Source: an uncultured Halieaceae bacterium (GTDB lineage: Bacteria; Pseudomonadota; Gammaproteobacteria; Pseudomonadales; Halieaceae). Taken from it: a stretch of 25,310 bases of DNA. The DNA lies in NCBI GenBank assembly GCA_938074135.1, contig CALJFL010000070.1, positions 1 through 25,310 on the forward strand, given 5' to 3'. Position numbers and translations under genes: made by a program. Shown here one piece after another: positions 1 through 11,487 of the stretch (within the stretch, counting starts at the first letter, position 1; each line of letters begins with the position of its first letter). Below the pieces are notes generated by a model. That model was not told the DNA's origin. It searched no databases and saw nothing but the letters and a program-made list of their open reading frames with translations.

Positions 1-1029
1 AGCCATCAGGTATTTATTGAGCCGGAGGGACTGACGACATCGGAGCTTTATCCCAACGGCATATCGACCAGCTTGCCCTTTGATGTGCAGATTGACCTTG
101 TCCATTCAATTCGTGGCTTTGAGCAGGCCCATATCACCAGGCCAGGCTATGCCATCGAATATGATTTCTTCGATCCCAGGGATCTCAACTATTCGCTGGA
201 AACCAAGGCACTGCCTGGCCTGTATTTCGCCGGTCAGATTAACGGCACCACCGGATACGAGGAGGCTGCGGCCCAGGGCTTGCTGGCCGGCCTGAACGCG
301 GCACTCGCTGTACAGGGGAAGGAACCGTGGTGTCCGCGGCGCGATGAAGCCTATATCGGTGTACTCGTGGACGATCTAATTACTCTCGGAACCCTCGAGC
401 CCTACAGGATGTTTACCTCGCGCGCGGAATATCGTCTGTTGTTACGCGAAGATAACGCGGACTTGCGATTGACGGGCAAAGGCCGCGAACTTGGGCTAGT
501 TGACGATGAGCGCTGGCAGCGGTTTGTTGGCAAACGTGAAGAGATTGATAAAGAGACCCGGCGATTGGGCAGCACCTATATCCATCCCGAAACGCCGCAG
601 GCTGAAACACTGTCAGCCGTGTTAGCGAAGCCCATTACAAGGGAATACTCGCTGGCTGATCTGCTTAAGCGACCGGAACTGGGTTATCAGGATGTAGCAT
701 CCCTCAAGGGACAACCAACTGAAGACCCACAGGCCGCTGAACAGGTTGAGATCCAGGCAAAATATGCCGGTTACATCGATCGTCAACAGGATGATATTGA
801 GCGTTTGCGCCGGCATGAAAATACCCCGTTGCCGACAGATCTGGATTACGAGCAGGTCGATGGGCTGTCTAACGAGGTACGCCAGAAGTTGATTAGTGCC
901 AGGCCAACAACGCTGGCGCGTGCCTCCCGGGTTCCCGGCGTCACGTCAGCAGCGGTATCGCTGCTGCTTGTCTACCTGAAGAAACGCGGGGCCCTGGCCA
1001 GTTCCGTTGCCGGGAGAAAGTCTGCCTGA
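1..1029 (+). CDS. mnmG: tRNA uridine-5-carboxymethylaminomethyl modification enzyme MnmG (GidA), C-terminal part
   Basis: With MnmE, MnmG installs the (carboxymethyl)aminomethyl group on the wobble uridine of certain tRNAs, using FAD, NADH and a folate one-carbon donor, in the cytoplasm. The frame is open from base 1, so the gene begins upstream; 342 residues are visible against about 630 in the family. The fragment opens in the conserved EPEG...YPNG...STSLP stretch, continues through [21 protein letters not shown], part of the FAD-binding fold, and ends in the helical C-terminal domain with [10 protein letters not shown] and RASRVPGVT, the part that contacts MnmE and tRNA. The stop lies one base before the rsmG start, the usual gidA-gidB arrangement near the replication origin. 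A TTG at 73 is internal and not a start. No oddities were seen. Confidence 0.97.
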   Translation, partial: SHQVFIEPEGLTTSELYPNGISTSLPFDVQIDLVHSIRGFEQAHITRPGYAIEYDFFDPRDLNYSLETKALPGLYFAGQINGTTGYEEAAAQGLLAGLNAALAVQGKEPWCPRRDEAYIGVLVDDLITLGTLEPYRMFTSRAEYRLLLREDNADLRLTGKGRELGLVDDERWQRFVGKREEIDKETRRLGSTYIHPETPQAETLSAVLAKPITREYSLADLLKRPELGYQDVASLKGQPTEDPQAAEQVEIQAKYAGYIDRQQDDIERLRRHENTPLPTDLDYEQVDGLSNEVRQKLISARPTTLARASRVPGVTSAAVSLLLVYLKKRGALASSVAGRKSA

Positions 1030-1030
1030 C

Positions 1031-1675
1031 ATGGATGAGGCCTGTGCCCTGTTGTTGCGGCGCGGATGTCGTGAAATTGGCCTGGAGCTGACCGAGTCTG
1101 AGCACGCGGCCCTGTTGGCCTACCTGGCGTTGCTGGTTAAGTGGAACAAAACCTATAACCTGACCGCTGTTCGTGAACCTGAGGCAATGGTCGTTCGCCA
1201 TCTGCTCGACAGCATAGCTATTGCGCCCCTGGTGGATGGGCAACGTTTGATTGACGTCGGTACCGGAGCCGGCCTGCCGGGTGTACCGCTGGCCATTCTC
1301 AATCCGGACAAAGAGGTTCACCTGCTCGACAGCAACAGTAAAAAGACGCGCTTTCTTTTTCAGGTGAAAACCGCTTTGGGCTTGGCTAATATGACCGTTC
1401 ATCACCAACGTGTGGAATCCTACCGACCAGAACTGTTATTTGACGTTGTTCTGTCACGGGCATTCGCCGGTTTGTCTGATATGGTTGTTGGTTGTCGGCA
1501 TTTGCTTGCTCGGGGCGGGGTTTTTCTGGCGATGAAGGGCGTTTACCCGCAAGATGAACTCGCCGCCGTTGAAGCTCTTTGCACGATCGATACCGTACAT
1601 CCGGTGGTCGTGCCAGGGCTCGGTGAACATCGCCACCTGGTGCGGATGAAACCCCTGACCGCTCAGCCAGTTTAG
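1031..1675 (+). CDS. rsmG: 16S rRNA (guanine-N7) methyltransferase RsmG (GidB)
   Basis: RsmG methylates N7 of G527 (E. coli numbering) in 16S rRNA with S-adenosylmethionine; loss causes low-level streptomycin resistance in several bacteria. The product has 214 residues against 207 in E. coli. The SAM-binding motif LIDVGTGAGLPG lies at about 73-84, followed by the acidic HLLDSNSKK stretch (D100) and the VVLSRAF strand; WNKTYNLTA near residue 40 is a family signature. The ATG at 1031 is preferred: GGGAG at 1012-1016 sits upstream with workable spacing, whereas the in-frame TTG at 1007 would overlap mnmG and lacks a site. It follows mnmG by one base and precedes parA by 27 bases, so it probably sits in one transcript with both. 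Confidence 0.96.
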   Translation: MDEACALLLRRGCREIGLELTESEHAALLAYLALLVKWNKTYNLTAVREPEAMVVRHLLDSIAIAPLVDGQRLIDVGTGAGLPGVPLAILNPDKEVHLLDSNSKKTRFLFQVKTALGLANMTVHHQRVESYRPELLFDVVLSRAFAGLSDMVVGCRHLLARGGVFLAMKGVYPQDELAAVEALCTIDTVHPVVVPGLGEHRHLVRMKPLTAQPV

Positions 1676-1702
1676 CGTCCAATGCAGAAAGGACTTGTTT
1701 AA

Positions 1703-2527
1703 GTGCCAAGAATTATCGCCATAGCAAACCAGAAAGGCGGGGTCGGCAAAACGACGACCTGTGTCAATCTGGCAGCATCACTCGCCGCCATGCGCAAACG
1801 TGTCTTGCTGGTCGACCTGGATCCGCAAGGCAATGCCACTATGGGCAGTGGTATCGACAAATATGGAATAGAGCGCAGCATTTACGATGTGCTGGTGCAT
1901 CGTGCGCCTTTGCGCCAGGTTGTGGTGGCGACTGTAGAAAGTGGATTCGATGTCCTACCAGCGAATGGTGACCTGACCGCGGCCGAAGTTGAATTACTCG
2001 AAGTGGAAGGTCGGGAGCGGCGATTGCGTGCCGCGCTCATTGAGGGCGGAGCCGACTACGATTACATGCTGATCGACTGTCCCCCGTCACTGAATATGCT
2101 GACGCTCAACGGCTTGGTGGCGGCGGATGGCGTCATTATTTCCATGCAATGTGAGTATTTTGCCTTGGAGGGCCTCTCGGCCCTGATGGATACTATTGCT
2201 GGTGTTGCCGATTCTGTTAATCCGCAACTTCAGGTCGATGGAATCTTGCGGACCATGTATGACCCTCGCAACAGCCTTACCAATGAGGTATCGGCGCAAT
2301 TGCACAGCCATTTCGGTGGAAAAGTTTACCGTACGGTTATACCTCGAAATATTCGGCTGGCTGAGGCACCGAGTTACGGCTTGCCGGCACTGCACTACGA
2401 TAAGTATTCTCGTGGGTCCAAGGCCTATATGGCGCTGGCGGGTGAGATCATCAGGCGGGAAGAAAAACAGGACGAGCCAGCGCCGGGCGGCGGTGCCGAG
2501 ATACACGATAACGGAGAGACGCAATGA
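1703..2527 (+). CDS. parA: Chromosome-partitioning ATPase ParA (Soj)
   Basis: ParA is a DNA-binding ATPase that forms gradients on the nucleoid and moves ParB-parS complexes, segregating the origin region. The 274-residue protein has the deviant Walker A box KGGVGKTT at 11-18, the Walker A' strand LLVDLDPQGN with D38 and D40, a Walker B strand ending in D125 (LIDCPPSL), and the family signature RNIRLAEAPSYG at 215-226. There is no N-terminal helix-turn-helix, so this is the short chromosomal (type Ib-like) form. The start is GTG at 1703, with AGAAAGGA at 1686-1693 as ribosome site; no nearer ATG is in frame. Its stop overlaps the parB start by four bases (ATGA), implying coupled translation. 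The charged, glycine-rich tail after residue 253 is probably disordered. Confidence 0.96.
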   Translation: MPRIIAIANQKGGVGKTTTCVNLAASLAAMRKRVLLVDLDPQGNATMGSGIDKYGIERSIYDVLVHRAPLRQVVVATVESGFDVLPANGDLTAAEVELLEVEGRERRLRAALIEGGADYDYMLIDCPPSLNMLTLNGLVAADGVIISMQCEYFALEGLSALMDTIAGVADSVNPQLQVDGILRTMYDPRNSLTNEVSAQLHSHFGGKVYRTVIPRNIRLAEAPSYGLPALHYDKYSRGSKAYMALAGEIIRREEKQDEPAPGGGAEIHDNGETQ

Positions 2528-3411
2528 CAACCAGAAAGCGCGGATTGGGCAAGGGCCTCGATGCCTTGCTTGGCTCTGCAGCGTCTTCAGCGAGCGCACC
2601 GGCCGGCGAAACGGATGCGGGAAAACCAGACGAGGACGGCAGTCTCAGGGTGTTACCAGTCGACCTCATTCAACGAGGCAAATACCAGCCACGTCGGGAT
2701 ATAGAGCCCGAGTCACTGCAGGAGCTGGCTGACAGCATCAAGGCCCAGGGGGTGATGCAACCGATCGTTGTTCGACCCATATCGGATCGAAAGTACGAAA
2801 TCATCGCCGGCGAGAGGCGCTGGCGAGCGGCTCAACTGGCTGGGTTGGCAGATATTCCCACCCTGGTTCGCGAAGTCAGCGATGAAGCCGCGATTGCTAT
2901 GGCTCTGATCGAGAATATCCAACGTGAGGACCTCAATCCCATTGAGGAGGCGGCGGGTTTGCAGCGACTGCAGCAGGAGTTTGACCTGACTCAGCAGGAA
3001 GTGGCTGACGCTGTCGGCAAATCCCGCTCTACCGTCACCAACCTGTTGAGGCTGATGACTTTGCAGGAAGACGTGCGCCGATTGCTGGAGCATGGTGACC
3101 TTGAAATGGGTCATGCCCGGGCACTTTTGGGTCTGGAGGGAACCGATCAGTCCCAGGCGGCCCGGACTGTGGTAAGCAAGGGGCTGTCGGTGCGCCAGAC
3201 GGAGGCATTGGTGCGCAATAGCCTGGTCCGCAAGGCCAGCCCACCGGAACCGCGGCACATGGATCCGAATATTCGTCAATTACAGGATGATCTGGCGTCC
3301 CGAATAGGCGCCAAGGTTGCAATCCAGCATAGCGCCAAGGGTAAGGGCAAGCTGGTGTTGAGCTATAACAGCCTCGACGAACTGGATGGAATCCTCAGCC
3401 ACATCAAATAG
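2524..3411 (+). CDS. parB: Chromosome-partitioning protein ParB (Spo0J)
   Basis: ParB is a CTP-dependent DNA clamp that loads at parS and spreads along DNA, then activates ParA. In the 295 residues one sees the N-terminal ParA-stimulating peptide RGLGKGLDALL (6-16), a variable acidic linker, the ParB/Srx CTP-binding core with GERRWRA at 96-102 and ENIQREDLNP at 130-139, a helix-turn-helix DNA-binding region around 154-178 (LTQQEVADAVGKSRSTVTNL), and the C-terminal dimerisation domain ending in LDGILSHIK. Length is typical for chromosomal ParB. The ATG overlaps the parA stop. I saw no convincing parS match (inverted repeat around CACGTG) in the window, so its site should lie outside. Confidence 0.96.
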   Translation: MTTRKRGLGKGLDALLGSAASSASAPAGETDAGKPDEDGSLRVLPVDLIQRGKYQPRRDIEPESLQELADSIKAQGVMQPIVVRPISDRKYEIIAGERRWRAAQLAGLADIPTLVREVSDEAAIAMALIENIQREDLNPIEEAAGLQRLQQEFDLTQQEVADAVGKSRSTVTNLLRLMTLQEDVRRLLEHGDLEMGHARALLGLEGTDQSQAARTVVSKGLSVRQTEALVRNSLVRKASPPEPRHMDPNIRQLQDDLASRIGAKVAIQHSAKGKGKLVLSYNSLDELDGILSHIK

Positions 3412-3435
3412 CCCGCACTTAGCTGTAGAGCATGG

Positions 3436-3474
3436 CTTATATAGTGTCCTCAAAATTGACAGATACTATATAAG
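3436..3474. repeat. AT-rich imperfect inverted repeat downstream of parB
   Basis: The left arm CTTATATAGTGTC (3436-3448) is matched by the right arm GATACTATATAAG (3462-3474): twelve Watson-Crick pairs and one G-T pair around a 13-base centre. The inner 10 bases of the left arm and outer 10 of the right are perfect complements. There is no T-run on either side, so it is not a normal intrinsic terminator. It could be a protein-binding operator, a transcript-processing hairpin, or a remnant of a small repeated element. Confidence 0.6.
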
Positions 3475-3519
3475 GTAGACACAGCAAAGGCTGTCGCGCT
3501 ACCTGGTGGAGGTCACCAG
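3474..3519. repeat. Two consecutive hairpin-forming sequences between parB and the atp promoter
   Basis: First hairpin: GGTAG (3474-3478) and ACAGC (3481-3485) pair with GCTGT (3490-3494) and CTACC (3499-3503), with AAAG as loop and a small internal bulge. Second hairpin: CTGGTG (3503-3508) pairs with CACCAG (3514-3519) around GAGGT. They directly follow the AT-rich inverted repeat, giving three hairpins in about 85 bases. They lie upstream of the atp promoter, so they are transcribed only if parB transcription reads through or a separate promoter exists. Confidence 0.5.
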
Positions 3520-3559
3520 AAATGTGGCCCGACATTAGGGTGACAGGCTCTGTATCTGG

Positions 3560-3588
3560 TTGAACCTGACTATTAATCCACCTATAAT
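3560..3588 (+). promoter_or_regulatory. Sigma-70 promoter of the atp operon
   Basis: A -35 box TTGAAC (3560-3565) and a perfect -10 box TATAAT (3583-3588) are separated by an ideal 17 bases. Transcription would start near 3595, leaving about 50 bases of leader before atpI. It is the best promoter match I saw in the window, in the expected position for the highly expressed ATP synthase operon. Confidence 0.85.
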
Positions 3589-3644
3589 GCGCGCGCCCTG
3601 ATCGAGGAAGAAACCCGAGTGGCTAATGGCAAGGGGAGAATGGC

Positions 3645-4031
3645 ATGGCGCCAGTGAAAGGTGCCGAGATTGCCCGCCCTCCGGTCCATCGTATTACCCT
3701 GGCACAACTTGTATTCCTGCCGTTGCTTTGCGCGGGTTCGTGGTTGTTACGGGGCCAGGTGTCAGCGGTATCGGTACTGTGCGGCGGTCTGGTTGCAATC
3801 TTGCCACAGGCTTACTTTGCCGCTCGTGCATTTAGATGGCGCGGCGCCAGCGCCGCCAGGCAAATTGCCCGAGCCAGCTATGCAGGCGAGATAGGCAAGT
3901 TCATTTTGAGCGTCGCCGGGTTTGCCCTGGTGTTCGCGGCAGTGCGACCCATAGAGGGCGCAGCAGTTTTCATCGGTTATCTGGCGATGTTACTGATTCA
4001 AATTATTGGAAGTTGGTTGTTACTTCGTTGA
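3645..4031 (+). CDS. atpI: ATP synthase subunit I (AtpI/UncI)
   Basis: AtpI is a small inner-membrane protein encoded at the head of atp operons; it helps assemble the c-ring and is not part of the finished enzyme. The 128-residue product has about four hydrophobic segments (near 18-37, 42-66, 84-102 and 107-128), no catalytic motif, and basic residues between segments 2 and 3, like other UncI proteins. Primary sequence in this family is poorly conserved, so position (first gene, upstream of atpB) carries much of the call. The ATG at 3645 has AAGGGGAG six bases upstream; two nearby ATGs at 3626 and 3640 are in other frames. The gene ends 33 bases before atpB. Confidence 0.9.
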   Translation: MAPVKGAEIARPPVHRITLAQLVFLPLLCAGSWLLRGQVSAVSVLCGGLVAILPQAYFAARAFRWRGASAARQIARASYAGEIGKFILSVAGFALVFAAVRPIEGAAVFIGYLAMLLIQIIGSWLLLR

Positions 4032-5216
<1,185 letters not shown>

Positions 5217-5235
5217 TCCAGCATCCGTTGCAAAG

Positions 5236-5258
5236 GGGGTGGATATGATAGCCACTCC
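5236..5258 (+). other. mRNA hairpin in the atpE-atpF gap
   Basis: GGGGTGG (5236-5242) can pair with CCACTCC (5252-5258) with one G-U pair around a nine-base loop. It lies just after atpE and before the atpF ribosome site at 5271. No T-run follows, so it is more likely an mRNA-stabilising or processing hairpin than a terminator. Confidence 0.45.
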
Positions 5259-5281
5259 AAAATACCTGTGAGGAGCAAAGC

Positions 5282-5752
5282 GTGAATATTAATCTTACGC
5301 TCATTGGTCAGATGTTGGCGTTTGTGGGCTTCGTCGTTTTTTGCATGAAGTATGTATGGCCGCCGATTATTGCGGCTATGCAGGAACGCGAACAAAAAAT
5401 TGCCGACGGCCTCGCCGCTGCAGATCGTGCTAGCCATGACCTGGAACTGGCCCAGGAGAAAGCCGTAGAGCGCCTGAAAGAAGCCAAGGAAGAAGCCGCT
5501 GGCATTATCGATTCCGCCAACAAGCGCGCTAACCAATTGGTGGAAGAGGCCAAGGACATTGCTGTGGTAGAAGCAGATCGCGTGAAGGCATCTGCACAGG
5601 CAGAGATAGAGCAGGAAACCAACCGTGCGCGAGAGCAGTTGCGTACACAGGTTGCAGCCCTGTCTTTGGCTGGCGCCGAAAAAGTTCTGGGTGCAGCGAT
5701 CGACCAGGAGGCTCACAACGAGCTGGTCGAGAAGCTGGCAGCAGAGCTGTAA
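5282..5752 (+). CDS. atpF: ATP synthase Fo subunit b
   Basis: Subunit b dimerises to form the peripheral stalk linking Fo to F1. The product has 156 residues, the same as E. coli. A single N-terminal membrane helix (about 5-27) leads into [21 protein letters not shown], a family signature, followed by a long alanine- and charge-rich amphipathic helix to the C-terminus that meets subunit delta. The start is GTG at 5282, supported by AGGAG at 5271-5275. It lies 65 bases after atpE and ends 12 bases before atpH. Confidence 0.96.
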   Translation: MNINLTLIGQMLAFVGFVVFCMKYVWPPIIAAMQEREQKIADGLAAADRASHDLELAQEKAVERLKEAKEEAAGIIDSANKRANQLVEEAKDIAVVEADRVKASAQAEIEQETNRAREQLRTQVAALSLAGAEKVLGAAIDQEAHNELVEKLAAEL

Positions 5753-5764
5753 GGCGGGAAACCT

Positions 5765-6301
5765 ATGGCTGAACTAAGCACACTGGCACGTCCCTATGCC
5801 AAGGCCGCATTCGAGTATGCCCGCGAGCATGGCATTCTGGCTGAATGGTCCGCGCAACTTGGCGTTGCTGCGGCTGTCTCTGCCGATGATGGCATGGAGT
5901 CGGTACTTAACAACCCCTCCCTGACCGATGAGCAACAGGCCCGGACGATGGCCGATGTTTGTGGTGAAGCGCTGGCGCCGGAGATGAAGAACTTTGTTTC
6001 AATTCTCGCCGCCAACAAACGCCTGTCGCTGCTTCCGGAAATCTCATCGCAGTTTGAGCTGTACAAAGCGAATCACGAGAAGTCCGTGGATGTGGAAGTT
6101 ATTTCGGCCTTCGACCTGGGCGACGCGACAGTCGATAAACTCGCGAGTGTATTGGGCAATAAGCTGGAACGCGACGTGAAAGTCAGCACCGCCACCGACA
6201 AGGAACTACTGGGTGGCGTTTTAATCAGGGCCGGCGATCTGGTGATCGATGGCTCCGTGCGCGGCAGGCTTAACAAGCTCGCCGAAGCATTGAATTCCTA
6301 G
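5765..6301 (+). CDS. atpH: ATP synthase F1 subunit delta
   Basis: Delta caps F1 and binds the b-dimer stalk. The 178-residue product (177 in E. coli) begins with [17 protein letters not shown], the classic N-terminal helix of the family that binds subunit alpha. The mid-section has [18 protein letters not shown], and the C-terminal part has [26 protein letters not shown], the OSCP/delta signature. The ATG at 5765 follows GGCGGGA at 5753-5759. It ends 23 bases before atpA. Confidence 0.96.
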   Translation: MAELSTLARPYAKAAFEYAREHGILAEWSAQLGVAAAVSADDGMESVLNNPSLTDEQQARTMADVCGEALAPEMKNFVSILAANKRLSLLPEISSQFELYKANHEKSVDVEVISAFDLGDATVDKLASVLGNKLERDVKVSTATDKELLGGVLIRAGDLVIDGSVRGRLNKLAEALNS

Positions 6302-6324
6302 AATTTAGGATTGAGGAACAGAGC

Positions 6325-7869
6325 ATGCAGCAACTGAATCCATCTGAAATCAGCGAGATTATCAAGTCGCGCATCGACCAACTCGATGTGTCGTCTGAAG
6401 CTCGCAACGAAGGTACCGTGGTATCGGTTACCGACGGTATTATTCGAATCCACGGTCTTGCCGAAGTGATGTACGGCGAGATGATCGAGTTTGAAGGCGG
6501 CATCTACGGGATGGCCCTGAACCTGGAGCGAGACTCTGTCGGTGCTGTAATCCTCGGTGATTACAAAAGCCTGGCGGAAGGCCAGAGCTGTCGCTGTACC
6601 GGTCGAATTCTCGAAGTACCGGTAGGCCCTGAGCTTCAGGGCCGCGTGGTAGACGCACTGGGCACACCGATTGATGGTAAAGGCCCCATTAATGCGGCCA
6701 TGACCGACCCGCTGGAGAAGGTGGCCCCCGGTGTTATCGCCCGTCAGTCGGTTGACCAACCAGTCCAGATCGGCCTGAAAGCGGTAGACGCTATGGTGCC
6801 CATCGGCCGTGGCCAGCGCGAGCTGATCATTGGTGACCGTCAGATCGGTAAGACCGCAATCGCGGTTGATGCCATCATTAACCAGAAGGGCTCTGGTATT
6901 AAGTGTGTTTACGTAGCGATCGGCCAGAAGGCATCTTCTGTCGCCGCCGTGGTACGTAAGCTTGAAGAGCATGGCGCGATGGAACACACCATCGTAGTGG
7001 CCGCTACAGCATCTGATCCTGCGGCCATGCAGTATCTGGCGCCATTTGCCGGCTGCACCATGGGTGAGTATTACCGCGACCGCGGTGAAGACGCCCTGAT
7101 TATTTACGATGACCTGACCAAGCAGGCCTGGGCTTACCGCCAGATCTCCTTGCTGCTGCGGCGGCCGCCGGGTCGTGAAGCCTATCCAGGCGATGTTTTC
7201 TACCTCCACTCGCGTCTGTTGGAGCGTGCCGCTCGAGTCAACGCCAAATATGTTGAGGACTTCACCAACGGTGAAGTGAAAGGGAAAACCGGTTCTCTCA
7301 CCGCACTGCCCGTCATTGAGACCCAGGCGGGCGACGTGTCGGCATTTGTACCGACCAACGTGATCTCCATTACCGATGGCCAGATCTTCCTTGAGGCGGA
7401 TATGTTCAACGCGGGTGTCCGGCCAGCGATGAACGCAGGTATCTCTGTTTCGCGTGTTGGTGGTGCCGCCCAGACCAAGCTGATTAGTAAGCTTGCCGGT
7501 GGTGTTCGTACCGCTTTGGCCCAGTACCGCGAACTGGCAGCATTCTCGCAGTTTGCTTCAGACCTCGATGACGCCACCAAGGCCCAGTTGGATCACGGTG
7601 AACGTGTGACCGAGCTGATGAAGCAAAAGCAGTACTCACCCAAGTCGATTGCTGAAATGGGTGCCGTACTTTATGCCGCCAACGAGGGCTTTCTAACCGA
7701 CGTCGAGGTCAACAAGATTGGTGACTTTGAAGATGCGCTGTTGTCCTACATGCATGCTGAGCATGGCGACTTCATGAGCAGTCTGACTGAGAGCGGCACT
7801 TATAGCGATGAAGTCTTGGATACGTTCAAGTCTGCCATCGAGAAGTTTAAGTCAACGCAGACCTGGTAA
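6325..7869 (+). CDS. atpA: ATP synthase F1 subunit alpha
   Basis: Alpha forms, with beta, the F1 hexamer and carries the non-catalytic nucleotide sites. At 514 residues it matches the family (513 in E. coli). An N-terminal beta-barrel domain is followed by the P-loop GDRQIGKT at 170-177, the DxxT-type strand [34 protein letters not shown], and [11 protein letters not shown] with the arginine finger R377 (E. coli R376) that serves the neighbouring catalytic site. The P-loop has isoleucine at 174 where E. coli and most alphas have threonine; the essential glycine, lysine and following threonine remain, so activity is expected. The ribosome site is TTGAGGA upstream of 6325. Only six bases separate it from atpG. 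Confidence 0.98.
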   Translation: MQQLNPSEISEIIKSRIDQLDVSSEARNEGTVVSVTDGIIRIHGLAEVMYGEMIEFEGGIYGMALNLERDSVGAVILGDYKSLAEGQSCRCTGRILEVPVGPELQGRVVDALGTPIDGKGPINAAMTDPLEKVAPGVIARQSVDQPVQIGLKAVDAMVPIGRGQRELIIGDRQIGKTAIAVDAIINQKGSGIKCVYVAIGQKASSVAAVVRKLEEHGAMEHTIVVAATASDPAAMQYLAPFAGCTMGEYYRDRGEDALIIYDDLTKQAWAYRQISLLLRRPPGREAYPGDVFYLHSRLLERAARVNAKYVEDFTNGEVKGKTGSLTALPVIETQAGDVSAFVPTNVISITDGQIFLEADMFNAGVRPAMNAGISVSRVGGAAQTKLISKLAGGVRTALAQYRELAAFSQFASDLDDATKAQLDHGERVTELMKQKQYSPKSIAEMGAVLYAANEGFLTDVEVNKIGDFEDALLSYMHAEHGDFMSSLTESGTYSDEVLDTFKSAIEKFKSTQTW

Positions 7870-7875
7870 ACCGAT

Positions 7876-8739
7876 ATGGCAGCCGGAAAAGAAATTCGGA
7901 CCAAGATCTCCAGTATCCAAAGCACGCAGAAGATCACCAGTGCGATGGAGATGGTGGCCGCATCGAAAATGCGTAAGGCTCAAGATCGTATGCAGCTGGG
8001 TAAGCCCTACGCCAGGCGCATGCGCTCAGTGGTGGGTCATATCGCTAATGCCGCGCCAGAATACCAGCACATGTTCATGGAAAAGCGCGACATCAAGCGC
8101 GTTGGCTACATTGTTGTGTCAACCGATCGCGGTTTGTGTGGTGGCCTCAACATCAACCTGTTCAAGGCCACCGTCAAATCGATGAAAGAGTGGAACGACC
8201 AGGGCATTGAGATTGATCTTAGCCTGGTGGGTGCAAAAGCTACCGCATTTTTCGGTAGCTATGGCGGCAACGTGACCGCTGCAGTGCGTGACCTGGGAGA
8301 AGAGCCCTCGATTGCAGACCTGATTGGTGGGGTCAAAGCCATGCTCGACGCTTATGAGGAAGGCAAGATCGATCGCTTGTTCCTGGTGAGCAACCAGTTT
8401 GTAAACACCATGACCCAGGAGCCGGCTGTAGAGCAGCTACTGCCTCTGGAGGCAGAAGAGTCCGAGGAGATGAAGCATCACTGGGACTATATTTACGAGC
8501 CCGATGCCAAAGAACTCCTGGAAGGCCTGCTTACTCGCTACATCGAGTCGCAGGTTTATCAGGCTGTTGTGGAAAATGGCGCCTGTGAACAGGCCGCGCG
8601 TATGTTGGCAATGAAGAACGCCACAGATAATGCCGGCGATTTGATCGACGACCTGCAGCTGATTTACAACAAAGCGCGGCAGGCCGCGATCACCCAGGAA
8701 CTATCGGAAATTGTCAGTGGTGCCGCAGCGATCAGCTAG
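7876..8739 (+). CDS. atpG: ATP synthase F1 subunit gamma
   Basis: Gamma is the central rotor shaft coupling c-ring rotation to the catalytic sites. The 287 residues equal the E. coli length. The N-terminal helix carries [28 protein letters not shown], a diagnostic stretch, and the C-terminal helix has [55 protein letters not shown] in the middle domain is also conserved. No clear Shine-Dalgarno sequence precedes the ATG and the gap from atpA is only six bases, so translation is probably coupled to atpA. A 91-base gap follows before atpD. Confidence 0.97.
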   Translation: MAAGKEIRTKISSIQSTQKITSAMEMVAASKMRKAQDRMQLGKPYARRMRSVVGHIANAAPEYQHMFMEKRDIKRVGYIVVSTDRGLCGGLNINLFKATVKSMKEWNDQGIEIDLSLVGAKATAFFGSYGGNVTAAVRDLGEEPSIADLIGGVKAMLDAYEEGKIDRLFLVSNQFVNTMTQEPAVEQLLPLEAEESEEMKHHWDYIYEPDAKELLEGLLTRYIESQVYQAVVENGACEQAARMLAMKNATDNAGDLIDDLQLIYNKARQAAITQELSEIVSGAAAIS

Positions 8740-8743
8740 GTAA

Positions 8744-10228
<1,485 letters not shown>

Positions 10229-10253
10229 GCCGTAAGTTAACGAGGCCAGAATT

Positions 10254-10682
10254 ATGGCAATGACAATTCACTGCGATATCGTCAGCGCGGAAGAGGAAAT
10301 TTTCTCCGGGCTGGTAGAGATGCTGGTAGCGACCGGCAGTGAGGGCGAGTTGGGTGTGAGCTACGGCCACGCCCCGCTGCTGAGTGCGCTGGTGCCAGGG
10401 CCGATTCGCATCGTGACTCAAGGTGGTGAGGAAGAGGTTTACTATGTGTCAGGCGGCTTTCTGGAAGTACAGCCAGGCGTAGTATCAATCCTGGCCGATA
10501 CCGCCATACGTGCCGGTGATGTTGACGAAGCGGCGGCTGAGGAGGCCCGCAAGGAAGCAGAACACGCACTCGCCAACCAGACCGGTGACTTCGATTACGG
10601 CCGGGCCTCAGCCCAGCTTGCTGAGGCGGCTGCTCAATTGGCAACGTTGCGCAAAATGCGTAACAGGGCCGGGCGCGGCTAG
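10254..10682 (+). CDS. atpC: ATP synthase F1 subunit epsilon
   Basis: Epsilon joins gamma to the c-ring and can inhibit ATP hydrolysis through its C-terminal helices. The 142-residue product (139 in E. coli) has an N-terminal beta-sandwich with [39 protein letters not shown] and [20 protein letters not shown], which are family signatures. Two C-terminal helices run from about residue 88 ([16 protein letters not shown] to the end). Last gene of the operon: 25 bases after atpD and 22 bases before the terminator stem. Confidence 0.96.
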   Translation: MAMTIHCDIVSAEEEIFSGLVEMLVATGSEGELGVSYGHAPLLSALVPGPIRIVTQGGEEEVYYVSGGFLEVQPGVVSILADTAIRAGDVDEAAAEEARKEAEHALANQTGDFDYGRASAQLAEAAAQLATLRKMRNRAGRG

Positions 10683-10704
10683 CGTCTCCAGCTCAGACTC
10701 CTCG

Positions 10705-10729
10705 AACCCCGGCTATCGCCGGGGTTTTT
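10705..10729 (+). terminator. Intrinsic terminator of the atp operon
   Basis: AACCCCGGC (10705-10713) and GCCGGGGTT (10718-10726) form a perfect nine-base stem around TATC, followed by a T-run to 10729. The stem is symmetric and could also slow transcription of the convergent TrmB-family gene, but the T-run favours the + strand. Confidence 0.93.
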
Positions 10730-10737
10730 CGTTTCTA

Positions 10738-11487
10738 CTATAAAAACCGCCACAGCGTGTCGAACATAATTTGCTGGGTAGAGGCGATCGCCGCGGAGTC
10801 GATGATCACGACCACCGGATAATTCTGGTCGGCCAGGGTAATCATGGCGACCTTTGGCGGGTAAATGGCGATATAGGATGCATCTGCGGTATCGTCTGCC
10901 GCCAGCCATTTTCGCTCCGCCAGCTCTGCATCGTCGCCGCCTTCTCCAACAGCGATAACGCGAACCTTGATGCCGCGCTCGATTCTCTGGCGGGTAAAGT
11001 TGGGGAAAGGCCGGTAGAGGTGCTCGCGCAAGGTCTTGGTGGAAATCACCGAGTAGCCGCTGTCGGGAGACCGGCCGGCGGTGCTGAGAATGTCGCGCAG
11101 CACCAACTCAACGCCATCGTCGCCCTCATAAAACCGGACATTGCCGGGGCTGAATTCTGTCTGTGACATTTTCAGGGTCGGAATAATCTCCCGGCGCAGC
11201 TGTTCCATAGCCTGGGTCAGGGCCTGTTGCTTGCTCTCGCCAAGCGTCAGTAGCCGTTCCGGGTCCTCTGCCTGAAATACCCGCCGCCGACCCCGGGGAA
11301 AGTAACTGACAACGCCTTTACCGGCCAGTTTCTTCAGGGTTTCGTAGGTTGTACCGCGGTTGATGCTGGCCTGGGCGGCCACGTCTCGAATAGAGGCTGG
11401 GCCGAGTTTCAGCAGGGCCTCGTAGATGGCTATCTCTTTTGCATCCAGCCCTAGCTGGGCCAGCGCTTCATTTTTACTTGTTGTCAT
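10738..11487 (-). CDS. TrmB-family transcriptional regulator
   Basis: The 249-residue protein has an N-terminal winged helix (about 5-75: LGLDAKEIAIYEALLKLGPASIRDVAAQASINRGTTYETLKKL, recognition helix near RGTTYET, wing with FPRGRRRVFQAEDP). A coiled linker (ESKQQALTQAMEQLRREIIP) then leads to an alpha/beta effector domain from about 115 like the C-terminal part of TrmB-family sugar-sensing regulators, best studied in archaea. The ligand is unknown. It is divergent from glmU-glmS and convergent with the atp operon. Its ATG lies inside one copy of a TGTCA-N9-TGACA repeat, and a second copy lies between its likely promoter and glmU, so auto-control and control of glmUS are likely. Pseudomonas has the unrelated DeoR-type GlmR in this neighbourhood. 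No Shine-Dalgarno sequence precedes the start. Confidence 0.85.
   Translation of the reverse strand: MTTSKNEALAQLGLDAKEIAIYEALLKLGPASIRDVAAQASINRGTTYETLKKLAGKGVVSYFPRGRRRVFQAEDPERLLTLGESKQQALTQAMEQLRREIIPTLKMSQTEFSPGNVRFYEGDDGVELVLRDILSTAGRSPDSGYSVISTKTLREHLYRPFPNFTRQRIERGIKVRVIAVGEGGDDAELAERKWLAADDTADASYIAIYPPKVAMITLADQNYPVVVIIDSAAIASTQQIMFDTLWRFL

Noticed and set aside
3456..3461. Perfect TTGACA -35 box in the centre of the parB-downstream inverted repeat
   Set aside because: No -10 box lies 16-18 bases downstream; TATATA is only about seven bases away.
3412..3644. Intrinsic terminator for parAB
   Set aside because: Several stems are present but none is followed by a T-run.
3626..3835. 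Alternative small protein starting at ATG 3626 in another frame over atpI
   Set aside because: The product has no membrane segments and no family resemblance; the frame from 3645 has the hydrophobic pattern of AtpI and a good ribosome site.
6298..7209. 303-codon open frame on the - strand inside atpA
   Set aside because: Antisense shadow of a highly conserved gene, without a recognisable protein motif or ribosome site.
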